A program made the translations under genes and the position numbers. Shown here one piece after another: positions 1 to 11,080 of a stretch of DNA of 64,000 bases. This DNA comes from Unio delphinus. Its lineage: Eukaryota; Mollusca; Bivalvia; Unionida; Unionidae. The notes below the pieces were generated by a model. The model was given only the letters and a program-made list of their open reading frames with translations, searched no databases and was not told the DNA's origin. Location of the stretch: NCBI GenBank assembly GCA_029339505.1, contig JAQISU010000115.1:8815001-8879000 (forward strand), given 5' to 3'. Each line of letters opens with the position of its first letter. Position 1 is the first letter of the stretch.

Positions 1-157
1 CATCACAATCACAAATAAATCAACACACATGTAATCACAATCACAAATAAATCAACACACATGTCATCACAATCACAAATAAATGAACACACATGTCATC
101 ACAATCACAAATAAATCATCACACGTCATTACAATCACAAATAAATCAACACATTTA
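1..157. repeat. 32-bp minisatellite, about 5 copies
   Basis: Unit contains TCACAATCACAAATAAATCA and ACACACATG; period 32 bp (copies at 3, 35, 67, 99, 131). Continues to the left edge. Confidence 0.85.
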
Positions 158-1383
158 ATATAACTACTGCAATACAAATTTAGTTATGTTATTTACAGCG
201 TCGCATTTGCTTTATAACTAAAATTATCAAAAGACATGAATGCAAAACTATCTAATAACTTACCTTTTCACGGACGGACATTTTCACAATAATTATGTGC
301 TCATGTTCATGTAACAACATTTTAAAACATTTTCTAAAAAAATGTAAGTTACATTTCAAGCCGGTGCCGCAAGGCAAGGTATGTGTTTTCACCTTAAATA
401 TTAACTCTTTCAAACTTTTGAACAATAAGTCAATGGCAATCATACATGCATATTTAATAGGGGGTGTTTAGCGACAATGGAAAATACATTATAGACCCCA
501 CCTCCCGTCTCCCGGGGTGGGGGAGGAGGCTGTTTGGCGACAAGGTTTCATAAATCACTCTGGGTACGTTTAGAGACAAGGGGAATTGAATCTCTTTCTG
601 GGATTTCATTTACCAACTAACTGTACTGAATCTAATAAAACTGACATTGGACCGTTTAAACGAGCACGAAAGACTCATTCTGTTAAAAGCCTTGCGTTTT
701 CATCTCAATAATTCTCGACTTCTACGTGGAAAAAAAGATTAATCAACGACTATGTGCTGAATATGTGTACGTTGATGTGTGTGTGTGGCTAGTGACGTAC
801 ACCCTCACCGGCCAGATGTACGTGGCTGCAAATGATGGGGTTTTGAGGCTTGGACCACTTTTGCTCAAGAGTTGTGTTCCTAAATTCAAACTAGTGAAAA
901 AAGTAACTTTTAATCCTGTGTTAACTGCAGTGACAGAAGAAGCCGTTACCAACGAAAACCACTCCTTCAGAACAGGACTGTCATGGAAATTCCCGAAGGC
1001 TATTCCGGGAGGACCACCTGTGTTACTGTACCCAATGTAGAGACTGTATGAACCTTACAGACTGTCCATAGAACACCTTTGTTTCCTAAGACATGCTGTA
1101 CAGTGACTTTTTATATTCCAATTTGTTGTAACATGTATTATATTGCTGTACCCAATCAATTGGCTTTTATGTATGTTTCTATCGTGATGTACTATGTTAA
1201 CTTGCAATACACGTGTCCTTACAAAAGTATAAAGGCTCGTGTCAATAGCGACCTCCCAACAATATGGATACCACTCTACTGTCTCTGCTCCTTCTTCATG
1301 CACTTTAAAGTTATTGATGCACACTTAAATCGTGCCAGTTTTTTTCAGGACACGTGTTTTGCAAGTTAAAATAGTACAACACG

Positions 1384-1690
1384 TGACATTCATTGTTTAC
1401 ACCAACGAGAACCCCGAAAACAAAGCCAGCATTGTGGAACGTTTTCATCGTACCTTGAAAGAACAGGTGTGGAAAAATTTGGTTCGAGCGTTCAACTAAT
1501 TTTACCATCGTAGCATCGGATGTGCCCAACCCCCCACAAGAACTGACTCACAAAAACTAAGTGACTGTTTTTGAGATCCTCCTTTATACGTCCCCTGTCC
1601 CCACAAAAGGCGGAGTGTTGGCCGCTGGACGAGTGCGTGGCTGTCATCCAACAGTGGTAAGGAGCTGACCTCAATCTGGTCAAACGGCAA
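1384..1690 (+). pseudogene. Polinton integrase fragment, broken
   Basis: The plus strand encodes TNENPENKASIVERFHRT and LKEQVWKNLVRA, then a stop, then YHRSIG in another frame. 'NPxTKASVVERFNRTLK...W' followed by 'YHRSIG..P' is the C-terminal part of the retroviral-type integrase core in Polintons. Truncated at both ends and interrupted, so not functional. Confidence 0.7.
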
Positions 1691-1960
1691 ACAATGAGAG
1701 GGGGGTAGCAGGTAAATTCAGTGAGTGGCGGGTGACCGGTATGTTCAGCTAGATAACTGAGTGGTGGGTGGAGGATTAGTCCAGCTAGTTCAGTGAGTCG
1801 CGGGTGCCAGATAAATTCAAGTAGTCAAGCGTGTAGAGGGTAGCGGGTAATATTAGCTAGTTCAGTGAATGTCGGGTGGCGGCTGGCAGGTAGCGGGTAA
1901 ATTCAGCTAGTGTCGTGGGTAGTAGGTAGCATTTGGCAGGTAATTTAAGCTAGTTCACAT
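1690..1960. repeat. Irregular GT/GGG-rich tandem repeat
   Basis: Repeated phrases GGTAGCGGGTAAATTCAG, CTAGTTCAGTGAGT and GGTGGCGGG at irregular intervals of about 40-50 bp. Lies inside the Polinton derivative. Confidence 0.5.
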
Positions 1961-2393
1961 TCTATATCAATAAAACAATGCATGGCGTGGCGGGACATTG
2001 AACTGGATAGTCAGATTGGCGGAGCGGGACATATCACTATATAGAATTCGTGGTAGACATTGTTACCAATGTCCAGTACCGTGATGTCACCTCATCTGTT
2101 TCATTCTTATTGTCCCTATACACACACATATTGATGTGTCTATACAGACCAATATTCTCATGTTAAAGTCATATTGTCCTCAAAATGCCGATCCTGTATT
2201 CCCCATGTTAAATCCCCATTGTCCTTAATCGTGCCCAGTGAACTTACTCGCTACCCGCTACCCTCTACAACAACCACACTTTCCCTAGTTGCTATACAGA
2301 CCCATTAGTCCCCATGTTCAATTCCACTTCTCGCTAAACGTGCTTAGGGTGATTTATAAAACCTTTCTGATAAACCATCCCCCATTAACTACT

Positions 2394-3258
2394 TTCTTAC
2401 CTTGTCGCCGATTAAGTGTTAACATCTTTAAGAGAATGTAACTAGCTGGCTTTTACATATTTGCAAGACGCTCTTCACATAAAATTGTTCAGTTGGTAAA
2501 ATTTATCACTAGTCCTTTAAGATTCCTTGTCATGTCTGCCAGTCCTAACATACACTCAGTTTTATAATCGGTAAAACAACCTATTGTAGTTCAGTAGTAT
2601 TTGCTTTCTTCGTTCGGTTTGTAAAGATGTAGTATACTTTTGCCACACTTTGTATAGTATAATAATAGTTCAAATCTTTTATGCATGTATATTCCATGTC
2701 CTACTGGTATAGTTAGCAACTGAATAATTTCTATCGCAGCGATAATAGTGTTATTGTCTCCATCGCCTAATTATTAGACGAAAGGACAACTCTATATCTA
2801 TTTTCATGTCAGTTGGAAGTTGGATAATGTTTGCTATGCTTCCCAGGCTAAATACTGTTCTAATCCACATGCATTAGATTGAATCAGAGTTAACTTGTAT
2901 TGTCAACAAAAGTATTGGTACCCCCACCCCATCAGTCTAGCCTTAGTAAATATATTCGAATGCTCATTGAGATCTTTTGTTAACATCTGTGAAGGTAAAA
3001 CGAGAAATTTGTAAGTTTGGTCTTTAGAAAGTGTTGTTTGAATTGCCCGTTTGATATAGACATTTAAGTTGAATCAATCATTGGAGTGTATAATCTTTAT
3101 ACTCTATACTGTTTTCTCGTATTAATCACGTTACTGTCAAGCGAAGGTGTCTGATTATTTCTGGCTCACCAAAGGCAAATTTTAGTATCGCATTATTGAA
3201 ATGATTGACCTAAATAATTATTCTTTATGTATGTCTTTAATCATCTAGGGACAGAACA

Positions 3259-3260
<2 letters not shown>
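2394..3260. other. Intron sequence, nothing recognised
   Basis: AT-rich, no open frame with PARP catalytic motifs on the minus strand and no clear repeat. Likely intron following exon 23. Confidence 0.4.
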
Positions 3261-3261
<1 letters not shown>

Positions 3262-3303
<42 letters not shown>

Positions 3304-3541
3304 GTTTAACGCCATTTTTCAGCACAATATAGGCTATACATGGCGGCCAGTATTAATGGTGGAGGAAGAAACCGGACAAACCCCGGAAAGAACCACCGAC
3401 CCACGAGAAGCTACTGGCAAGCTTTCTCACATAACTACATTTGCCGAATATTAGACTCGAACACACGCAGACAGAGGTGAGATGGCAGTGGTCCGTAACG
3501 GACAGCGCTTTAGACCACTCGACCACTCGGGGCCCCGACAG
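3262..3541 (-). mobile_element. tRNA-derived SINE with Meta-like central domain
   Basis: Read on the minus strand: a tRNA Ser/Leu-like head (CGAGTGGTCGAGTGGTCTAA as A box, TGTTCGAGTCT as B box), then a central part with GGTTTGTCCGGTTTCTTCCTCC and ACTGGCCGCC, then GGCGTTAAACC and a poly-A tail (poly-T at 3261-3300 on the plus strand). The central part resembles the Meta domain described in bivalve SINEs. It sits in the intron after exon 23, same orientation as the gene. Confidence 0.75.
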
Positions 3542-3816
3542 AACAGTATAATGTAGATAAAACAGTGGATAGGCCATACAAAGGCCAAGAAAGCGATAAT
3601 AAATTCAGAGTTCACCTGTATAATAAGGGGATCATGAGCTTCTTTAAGACGTTGGGTAACTGAAATTCGTTAGCAACAAAAAGTTACACTTTTCAAACAT
3701 TGACATTGACATATGCTGATAAATATACATTGTTTTCACAATGACATATAATTTTCAACTCCAATTTCATAGGTCTGAAAATTGGTAATGCATTTTGTCA
3801 AATTGAATATTGTTAC

Positions 3817-3968
3817 CCCGTGTATCATCTTGATCGTGTAGCTTCCCAAAGTACGCCTGAAGTCAGCTTCAACATCCAAATACTCATTGTTAGATTTTTG
3901 TAATGGAACAATATCCAGGAAGATGGTATCCTTTGGATTCCAGTTATCAGGCATTGGCTGCAAATCAC
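3817..3968 (-). CDS. PARP14-like: PARP14-like exon 23: start of the ART catalytic domain
   Basis: 152 nt, about 50 codons. The first two bases complete the Gly begun in exon 22. DLQPMPDNWNPKDTIFLDIV, then PLQKSNNEYLDVEADFRRTL and GSYTIKMIHG match the beginning of PARP catalytic domains ('LP..W.......L..L...S.EY..V...F..T....I..I'). Acceptor TTTAACAG, donor GGG|GTAACA. The NAD+-binding His and Tyr and the third triad residue are encoded further left; I found nothing resembling HGT followed by a Tyr-containing loop in 1-3816. A 310-bp (AAT)n tract lies 56 bp before this exon. Confidence 0.82.
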
Positions 3969-4021
3969 CTGTTAAATGAGAACAAGATGTTTGATATAAA
4001 TTGTTCTTGCATAAATTATTC

Positions 4022-4024
4022 ATT

Positions 4025-4074
<50 letters not shown>

Positions 4075-4096
4075 GTTATTATTATTATTATTATTA

Positions 4097-4128
<32 letters not shown>

Positions 4129-4204
4129 GTTATTATTATTATTATTATTATTATTGTTATTATTATTGTTATTATTATTATTATTATTATTATTGTTATT
4201 ATTA

Positions 4205-4257
<53 letters not shown>

Positions 4258-4282
4258 GTTATTATTATTATTATTATTATTA

Positions 4283-4320
<38 letters not shown>

Positions 4321-4335
4321 GTTATTATTTGACAT
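4022..4335. repeat. (ATT)n microsatellite, about 100 units
   Basis: ATT repeated with scattered GTT units about every 8-12 repeats. On the gene's strand it is (AAT)n and ends 56 bp before the acceptor of exon 23. Responsible for long Asn, Leu and Tyr runs in open frames that are not genes. Confidence 0.95.
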
Positions 4336-4880
4336 GCCCTATGTCATTCAATGTCAATCCGTTCTGAAACATTTATATTTTAAACACGTGTTATATGTTT
4401 TGTATAGTGCATATACCTTTACCCAATATGTTGAGTTTAACAAGTTGTCAAGTTGTGGCAATCACGGTTAGATATTTTTACTAGGATGACTTGATTTAGT
4501 CCCCATATCATGATGTGCTTGTGTATTAGTATAGTCCAAAGTTGGTTGTGTCATTTATTTATGAATTATAATGTCCAGTACTACTTTGGTGTCAAATAAA
4601 TGGAATGAAAACTTGTTTCTATAATATCGTTTTATCCACACTGTGGAAAGTATTGAATTTTACATCGTCCATATTTCCACAACTGATTCCAGTTAATTTT
4701 GTGGTAATTATTGAAGTATTATGACACTCCTACAATAATACAAGGCAAACATTTGCTTGAAAAATGCGTAATTTATAGTATATCTGCTACATCATCCTAA
4801 ATGAACTTAGACAAATATTTGCCAAAGATTTGATTTTAAAAAATAAATACCTAAAATAAGAGCAAGGAAAATAAAATAAA

Positions 4881-5465
4881 CAACGTGTTCATGCTACTTA
4901 ATGATGTTAAAAAAATCGTGTTCATGTTACCTAATAATGTTAAACAAAATAATCAACGTGTTCATGCTACCTAATAATGTTAAACAAAATAATCAACGTG
5001 TTCATGCTACATAATCCTGTTTAATAAAATAATCAACGTGTTCATAATTCCTAATCCTATTTAATAAAATAATCAAAGTCTTCATGCTACTTAATCCTGT
5101 TTAATAAAAAAATCAAAGTCTTCATGCTACTTAATCCTGTTTAATAAAATAATAAAAGTCTTCATGATACCTAATCCTGTAAAAATAAAATAATCAAAGT
5201 CTTCATGCTACCTAATCCTGTTAAATAAAATGATCAACGTGTTAATGCTACCTAATCCTATTTATTAAAATAATCAACGTGTTAATGCTATCTAATCAGT
5301 TTTATAAAATAATTAACGTGTTAATGCTATCTAATCAGTTTTATAAAATAATCAACGTGTTAATGCTATCTAATCAGTTTTATAAAATAATCAACGTGTT
5401 AATGCTACCTAATCCTATTTATTAAAATAATCAGCGTGTTCATAATTCCTAATCCTATTTAATAT
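4881..5465. repeat. 40-bp minisatellite, about 14-15 copies
   Basis: Unit near AATCAACGTGTTCATGCTAC followed by CTAATCCTGTTTAATAAAAT. Neighbouring units share variants (CAAAGTC in one block, CAACGTG in others), as expected of local duplication. Confidence 0.9.
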
Positions 5466-5603
5466 GTACTCTCATTGACTTATCTTTCATCGCGTTTTAG
5501 TCTATTTCCAGCTGTTAAGCATTTCATATTAAAATTTCTACTTCGCAAGTATATGCTTTTCCGTTCATTGTTTTGCTCTCAAAATGTGCTCCACTTTGTA
5601 AAT

Positions 5604-5757
5604 ATCATAACGTTTGTTATCTAAGATAACTCTTGTAAATATCGGTTGTTATCTAAAATAACTCCTGTAAATCTCGTTTGTTATCTATGATAACTCTTGT
5701 ACATGCCATCACGCTTGTTATCTAAGATAACCCTTGTAAATATCATCACGTGTGCTA
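5604..5757. repeat. Tandem repeat with palindromic core, 4 copies
   Basis: Period about 36-41 bp. Each unit holds the near-perfect palindrome GTTATCTAAGATAAC followed by TCTTGTAAATATC. Confidence 0.75.
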
Positions 5758-6286
5758 TTTTAAAACAGCTCTTGCTTGAGAAAGATGTCTTTATATAATC
5801 GTGTCCCAAGATGAGACGTTTGGTGCTGACTTGGCCATCTAAAGTTATTGCCTTAGTTTAAATATTTCCTCTGCAAAGTTGGGTGGAAAGTAGCCATTCG
5901 CATTAATTAATTTGTATTGTGATATTCCGTTTCATCTATTTCAGACAATATAACACTTAGTTTTGATCTGTTGTTATGGTTTCCTTCAACGCATAGTCAT
6001 CTCTACTAATCTCAGTGAGTATTATGGCCCGTAATTAAATTTAGTGAAATGTAAACTCAATTTCACGCTTAATGTCCAGTTCAAAAATTAATCTGGTCCT
6101 ATTATAGTCATTTTAAACTATGCCAATAGAAACCCTCTTAGACTTATCTTGGTGAATTTATAAGAATTCAGTTAATCTTTTCCAGAAAATCCTTAACCTA
6201 TAATCTACAACTGATTTCCTTCGTCAAACTAATCTTTTTCAGTTTGCTCCTTACAGTTTATTAAAAAGTAAGATTAAGCTCTCTCC

Positions 6287-6884
6287 ATTTTTGTAAAGTT
6301 TACTCTCTCACTCAAGCATTTTTGTAAAGTTTACTCTCTCACTCAAGCATTTTTGTAAAGTTTACTCTCTTACTCAAGCATTTTTGTAAAGTTTACTCTC
6401 TCACTCAAGCATTTTTGTAAAGTTTACTCTCTCACTCAAGCATTTTTGTAAAGTTTACTCTCTCACTCAAGCATTTTTGTAAAGTTTACTCTCTCACTCA
6501 AGCATTTTTGTAAAGTTTACTCTCTCACTCAAGCATTTTTGTAAAGTTTACTCTCTCACTCAAGCATTTTTGTAAAGTTTACTCTCTCACTCAAGCAATT
6601 TTGTAAAGTTTACTCTCTCACTCAAGCATTTTTGTAAAGTTTACTCTCTCACTCAAGCATTTTTGTAAAGTTTACTCTCTCACTCAAGCATTTTTGTAAA
6701 GTTTACTCTCTCACTCAAGCATTTTTGTAAAGTTTACTCTCTCACTCAAGCATTTTTGTAAAGTTTACTCTCTCACTCAAGCATTTTTGTAAAGTTTACT
6801 CTCTCACTCAAGCATTTTTGTTAAGTTTACTCTCTCACTCAAGCATTTTTGTAAAGTTTACTCTCTCACTCAAGCATTTTTCAT
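6287..6884. repeat. 31-bp minisatellite, about 19 copies, very uniform
   Basis: Unit CATTTTTGTAAAGTTTACTC plus TCTCACTCAAG. Only a few single-base changes across about 600 bp. Confidence 0.95.
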
Positions 6885-7164
6885 ACAATATATCACCGAG
6901 AAATGTATTTGCATCCATTGTTGCATGTCAACTATATCTGCTTGCCTCTAGTCAACTGCTTTTGTAACGATTAGGCAGATCACCATAAATCTTTGTTTTG
7001 TCCAGTATTAGGTTCATTTCATACATAAGATTTCATTTATGTAGGCAACATTACTTTCAGTATCATTGCAACCATATCCTATGAAAGTTATTTGATACGG
7101 CATAACCACTATAAATAATTTTGTTCCATATATATTGTCATTAAGTTCGATATACAAGTAAGCA

Positions 7165-7236
7165 GGACGACTGACTAAAACAAATACATTCATTGACTAA
7201 AACAAATACATTCATTGACTAAAACAAATACATTCG
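7165..7236. repeat. 22-bp repeat, 3 copies
   Basis: ATTGACTAAAACAAATACATTC in tandem. Confidence 0.8.
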
Positions 7237-7387
7237 TTTTCAGCCATTTATAATGCTTCGGTAGTTATTTTAAAAGTATGAATGATCTTATAATGACATA
7301 TATTGTTTTGTTCCAATGGCTGATTCCGTTACACTTACTTTATAAGCTGAGTCACTGTGTACCAATTTAACTCGAACTTTTTCTGCA

Positions 7388-7388
<1 letters not shown>

Positions 7389-7465
<77 letters not shown>

Positions 7466-7474
7466 TACACACAC

Positions 7475-7505
<31 letters not shown>

Positions 7506-7515
7506 TGTATGTATG
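7389..7515. repeat. Compound microsatellite (TA)n(CA)n(GTAT)n
   Basis: Three adjacent simple repeats, in the intron between exons 22 and 23. Confidence 0.95.
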
Positions 7516-8074
7516 TGACAATTTGAACTCGAAATTATAAAATGTATCGTCTATTCAAGATATAATGTAGATTAATATTCACCAAAAACAACTTAATCTA
7601 TTTTTTCACATAGATAATATCTTAGTTTTTCCTATAGTAACGTTGTAACTTGGTAGGAAAGCTAAGATGATTATTTCAATGTTATTATCATTTAAACGTA
7701 AAAAATAAATCTATATTTTTTGAAACATTTGAGTGAATGCATTTTTTCAAATATCAACAAAGTAATATGTTTTTAATGTTCCTGAATATTATCATTTATA
7801 AATATCAATATCTCAGGATAATGATGTTATTGCTTTCATGTAAAACTCTTGAAATATTTATTTTCTTATGATAGGGTAAACTCATTTGTAAACTTAAAGA
7901 CATATAATGTAGGCTAACAACAAGACAACTGCTTTCCTGACTACATTATTATACGATTATCCCTAATGCAAGTATCACAAATGTTTTATACGCTTTATTG
8001 CTTCTTCGACGTTTATAATATTGCTAAGAAGTGTACTGAATTGTAAATAATTTCGTGGGTAAATATCAACTTAC

Positions 8075-8354
8075 CCATCATTCTATCCAGTCGAATGACA
8101 TTGACTGTGTTGGATTTTCTGGATTTTCCGCTTACTTGAAATTCCTTGTACTTTTTAAAATCAACGCAGTATTTAAGGTCATCGGTGTCTGTAAACTCGT
8201 AGGTCTTATCACCTTTTGTGAAAGCGATTTCCAACTCGATGCCAATTGCTTTGGAGTAGGGTATAAGAATGTGTTTCGTCTCTTCATAACACCATTCATA
8301 GTACTGTTGCACCAGTTGTCCCACAGTTTCATTTTGTAAACAGCCATGAAGTGT
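8075..8354 (-). CDS. PARP14-like: PARP14-like exon 22: WWE domain
   Basis: 280 nt, residues about 1967-2060. After TLHGCLQNETVGQLVQQ comes YYEWCYEETKHILIPYSKAI, then GIELEIAFTKGDKTYEF and LKYCVDFKKYKEFQVSGKSR with VNVIRLDRMMG. This is the WWE pattern: aromatic W...Y, 'IE.A...G', 'Y.VDF..M', '..R.V.R'. WWE domains bind ADP-ribose-type ligands and sit directly before the ART domain in PARP14. Acceptor CCTTTTCAG, donor ATGG|GTAAGT in phase 1. Confidence 0.88.
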
Positions 8355-8573
8355 CTGAAAAGGTCGTTAAAGATTCCCTAACAATGATGTAAACTCATGT
8401 CAATGGAAGCTGAGATTAATTAATAAATATCCTTTGAATAGGATGCCGATCAGAACACAAATCACTCCGTAAAAGACGCCATATTACCTGATTCTTTAAT
8501 TTATTTTTATTTTTCCTGAGGAAGCTCATTTGTCTTGACACACAATATAAAACTGAAATCATATTTGTGTAGA

Positions 8574-8912
8574 ACATTACGACTTATATGTAATAATAGT
8601 ATTACGACTTATATGTAATAGCATTACGATTTATATGTAATAGCATTACGACTTATATGTAATGGCATTACGACTTATATGTTGTAGCATTACGACTTCT
8701 ATGTAATAACATTACGACTTATATGTAATAGCATTACGACTTATTGTAATAACATTACGACTTATATGTAATAGCATTACGACTTATATGTAAAAACATT
8801 ACGACTTATATGTAATAACATTACGACTTATATGTAATAACATTACGAATTAATAACATAATAACATTACGACATAATAGCATTACAACTTATATGTAAT
8901 AACATTACGACT
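8574..8912. repeat. 22-bp minisatellite, about 15 copies
   Basis: Unit CATTACGACTTATATGTAATAG with variants. It contains the inverted pair ATTAC/GTAAT, so each unit can fold. Confidence 0.9.
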
Positions 8913-10030
8913 AGTATGCATGCCAGTTTTCAGAAGATATTCACTAATCATGAAACATAATATGCCGCTAAATATGTATGTTTTATCAAATTTAGTAGGT
9001 CTTTTAGGAGTTATACTTAGAGTGAAAACAAACATTGACTTAGAGATCCACGCAGTCTCTGTTTTTGCGTAATAGCTTGCAATGTGAACTATGTTTGTTT
9101 TAATATGCATCTGATATACTTTTCAAATATTTTAAAGAATCTCCGCCATGGACGTGGAACTACTGGATGGCCCTTTGTGTGCGTGGATCATTCGGAGGTC
9201 TTCCATTTACGCCAACACAGTCTCAAATTCTCCTGTGGTAAATGTTTCATCTTTGATGGCCCCATGGAAAATCAATGAAACTGTAGCGAGACTGATTTCC
9301 GTAGCCTCAAGAAGTTCTGAATAGAGAAGTATTCGTTTGCGAAATCGTAATTACTTCACCAGTACCAGTGGGAAATCCAGTTGGTATTAATACAGGCCCT
9401 ACGGCAAATGTAACTGGTAAGTTTAGTTGACCTAGGCTGTGATTCTCAAATAGCACACACGACAACACACACTCGTTTGTATTTCATTAAGGATCATTAC
9501 CTCCTTGAATGTCCATTATAGCTATTATATTAATAACGTCACCGCGAGGTACAGTTGTTCAACATCTAGACCTTGTCCATTTTCATCACGTCCGGATGCT
9601 ACACACACACGCTTTTCTAACCAATTGTTTCCCTTGGCTGGTAAAACTGCCGGGCCATCACATAAAGTATTTTCGGGGCCAATGCTTACGTCTCCAGCAG
9701 TTTATTGGATGCTTTATCTGGAAACATATTGATTATAAATGTGCCATGTATATTCAACGATCAGTTTTGTCCCAAGACGGTTATAAGAACAGGCATGCCT
9801 TTTCGTGAATATCAATCAGTCGCTGCTTTTGGGCAGTAGAGATATAGCTGATAGTTCGATATAACGAACAGTAAACTTTATCGAGGTGAATTTGACGGTG
9901 AACTCCATTACATTGTTTTAGAAGCAATTCTTGGATATTTAACTCTAGACAAGATAGTCAACGACGGGGTATTTTCACGTGATAATGCGATGATTCCAAT
10001 TCAAAGTTTGCCTCTAGAATTCTTTGGTAC
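8913..10030. other. Intron between exons 21 and 22, no gene recognised
   Basis: Several short open frames on both strands (for example 9505-9732 plus) have no recognisable motif. Nothing else supported. Confidence 0.4.
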
Positions 10031-10336
10031 ATCAGGATGGTCCAAACTGTTGATTTGTATTTGACTCTCGGCGAGATTAAATTTGAGCGTATAGGAGGGT
10101 CTGTTAACCATGTCTTTCAGACTTTCATCGACCAGTAATCCAAAATTGTTGTGGATATTAGCATGCCCTCTAAGCTCATTCTCTTTCAAGTAATCTCCAG
10201 TTTTATTAACATCCGAAACACATTTTGCAGTCGTTGCGTCCGTCATGTATACAAGGTTATCAAACGTCAATACAAACACCAAAAATATCAATAACGCTTC
10301 TTCCTCCACATATAACTCTTGTATCTCTGGTTCATT
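10031..10336 (-). other. Candidate extra exon or coding relic, function unknown
   Basis: An open stretch of 306 nt, 102 codons, begins after a good acceptor (TTCCCCTTTAG) and could end at GAT|GTACCA. Both ends are phase 0, so it could be spliced between exons 21 and 22 without breaking the frame. It reads NEPEIQELYVEEEALLIFLV at the start and LKFNLAESQIQINSLDHPD at the end, the latter vaguely KH-like. The hydrophobic middle does not resemble any PARP14 module I know and the donor is weak. It could equally be a relic of a repeat or of a related gene. Confidence 0.25.
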
Positions 10337-11080
10337 CTAAAGGGGAATGTAGCTTAGGAAGTTCGTAAGGCTATCATTACCATCTGATTGAAATAAACTT
10401 CTAATGTGCTGGCGGTTTATAAATATTCAGCTCCACTCCTGATACTTTATGCGGTGGGTAGTTCACCTAGTAAGCGAATGCTAATGGACCAAAGCGCACA
10501 TGTTGGAGAAAACATATCCCGTTCTATTATTATTAGGTTTTGAAATATAAACATCCATATGCAACCATATAATCAATAAAGATCTTACACCATATATTCC
10601 AGAGATTATTGCTACTCGTGTCGGGCTAACAGCCACTAACCACCAAGAGACAGTATCATTTTGCATGTTAATTTACCGTGGCTGGCAATAACCTCAATAT
10701 ATGGCAAGTATATATACTGTTAAGGAGGACAACATTCCAGCCAGGTTTTGGAAGGAAATTTTTTTCTAAAGATGTTTTTGTAGGTATTGTTTTACAGCAA
10801 AATCCATATCGTCTATAGAATCTTGCATCATTCGAATTTGGTTTCCATCCATTCATTATAAGATCTTCATTCATTGCATCTGCAGTAATTTTTAATAAAC
10901 GCAGTATGGTGTTACCGATTCCATGGTTTTCCGTAATTTCAGGAAGAAAACTCGTGACTCTTCGTTGTGTTTTAAGATCATCATCGTTCATGATATGACG
11001 TAAAGAAAATCAGTGAGAATCACATCCGAACTCGGTACATTCGCCAAGTGAAGTCATTGATTATTCCATCATCATCAGTC
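10337..11080. other. Intron with an unidentified minus-strand open frame
   Basis: Minus-strand codons 10668-10991 encode about 107 residues (MNDDDLKTQRRVTSFLPEIT...NGWKPNSNDARFYRRYG). No family recognised and no clear splice sites. It could be a repeat relic. Confidence 0.3.

Larger units (their letters stand above)
450..2393. mobile_element. Deleted Polinton/Maverick derivative, about 1.9 kb
   Basis: A stretch at about 460-600 is an inverted copy of 2320-2390: both contain TTCAATTCC, CTAAACGT and GTGATTTAT followed by AAACCT, in opposite orientation. The right end reads CCCCCATTAACTACT, identical to the right terminus of the 10.7-kb Polinton at 41671, and the two share other subterminal phrases (CTATACAGACC, CATGTTAAAGTC). 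An integrase relic lies inside at 1384-1690. The left end is worn (near 450) and no target duplication was confirmed. Most of the element is lost. Confidence 0.6.

Noticed and set aside
726..1040. Plus-strand 104-residue open frame inside the Polinton derivative
   Set aside because: No similarity recognised. Overlapping open frames on the other strand suggest chance.
3736..4471. Long open frames of poly-Asn, poly-Tyr and poly-Leu
   Set aside because: They are translations of the (ATT)n microsatellite. Only the 3817-3968 part of the minus-strand frame is a real exon.
6287..6884. CRISPR-like array
   Set aside because: Units are head-to-tail with no unique spacers; it is a minisatellite. The same holds for 4881-5465 and 62922-64000.
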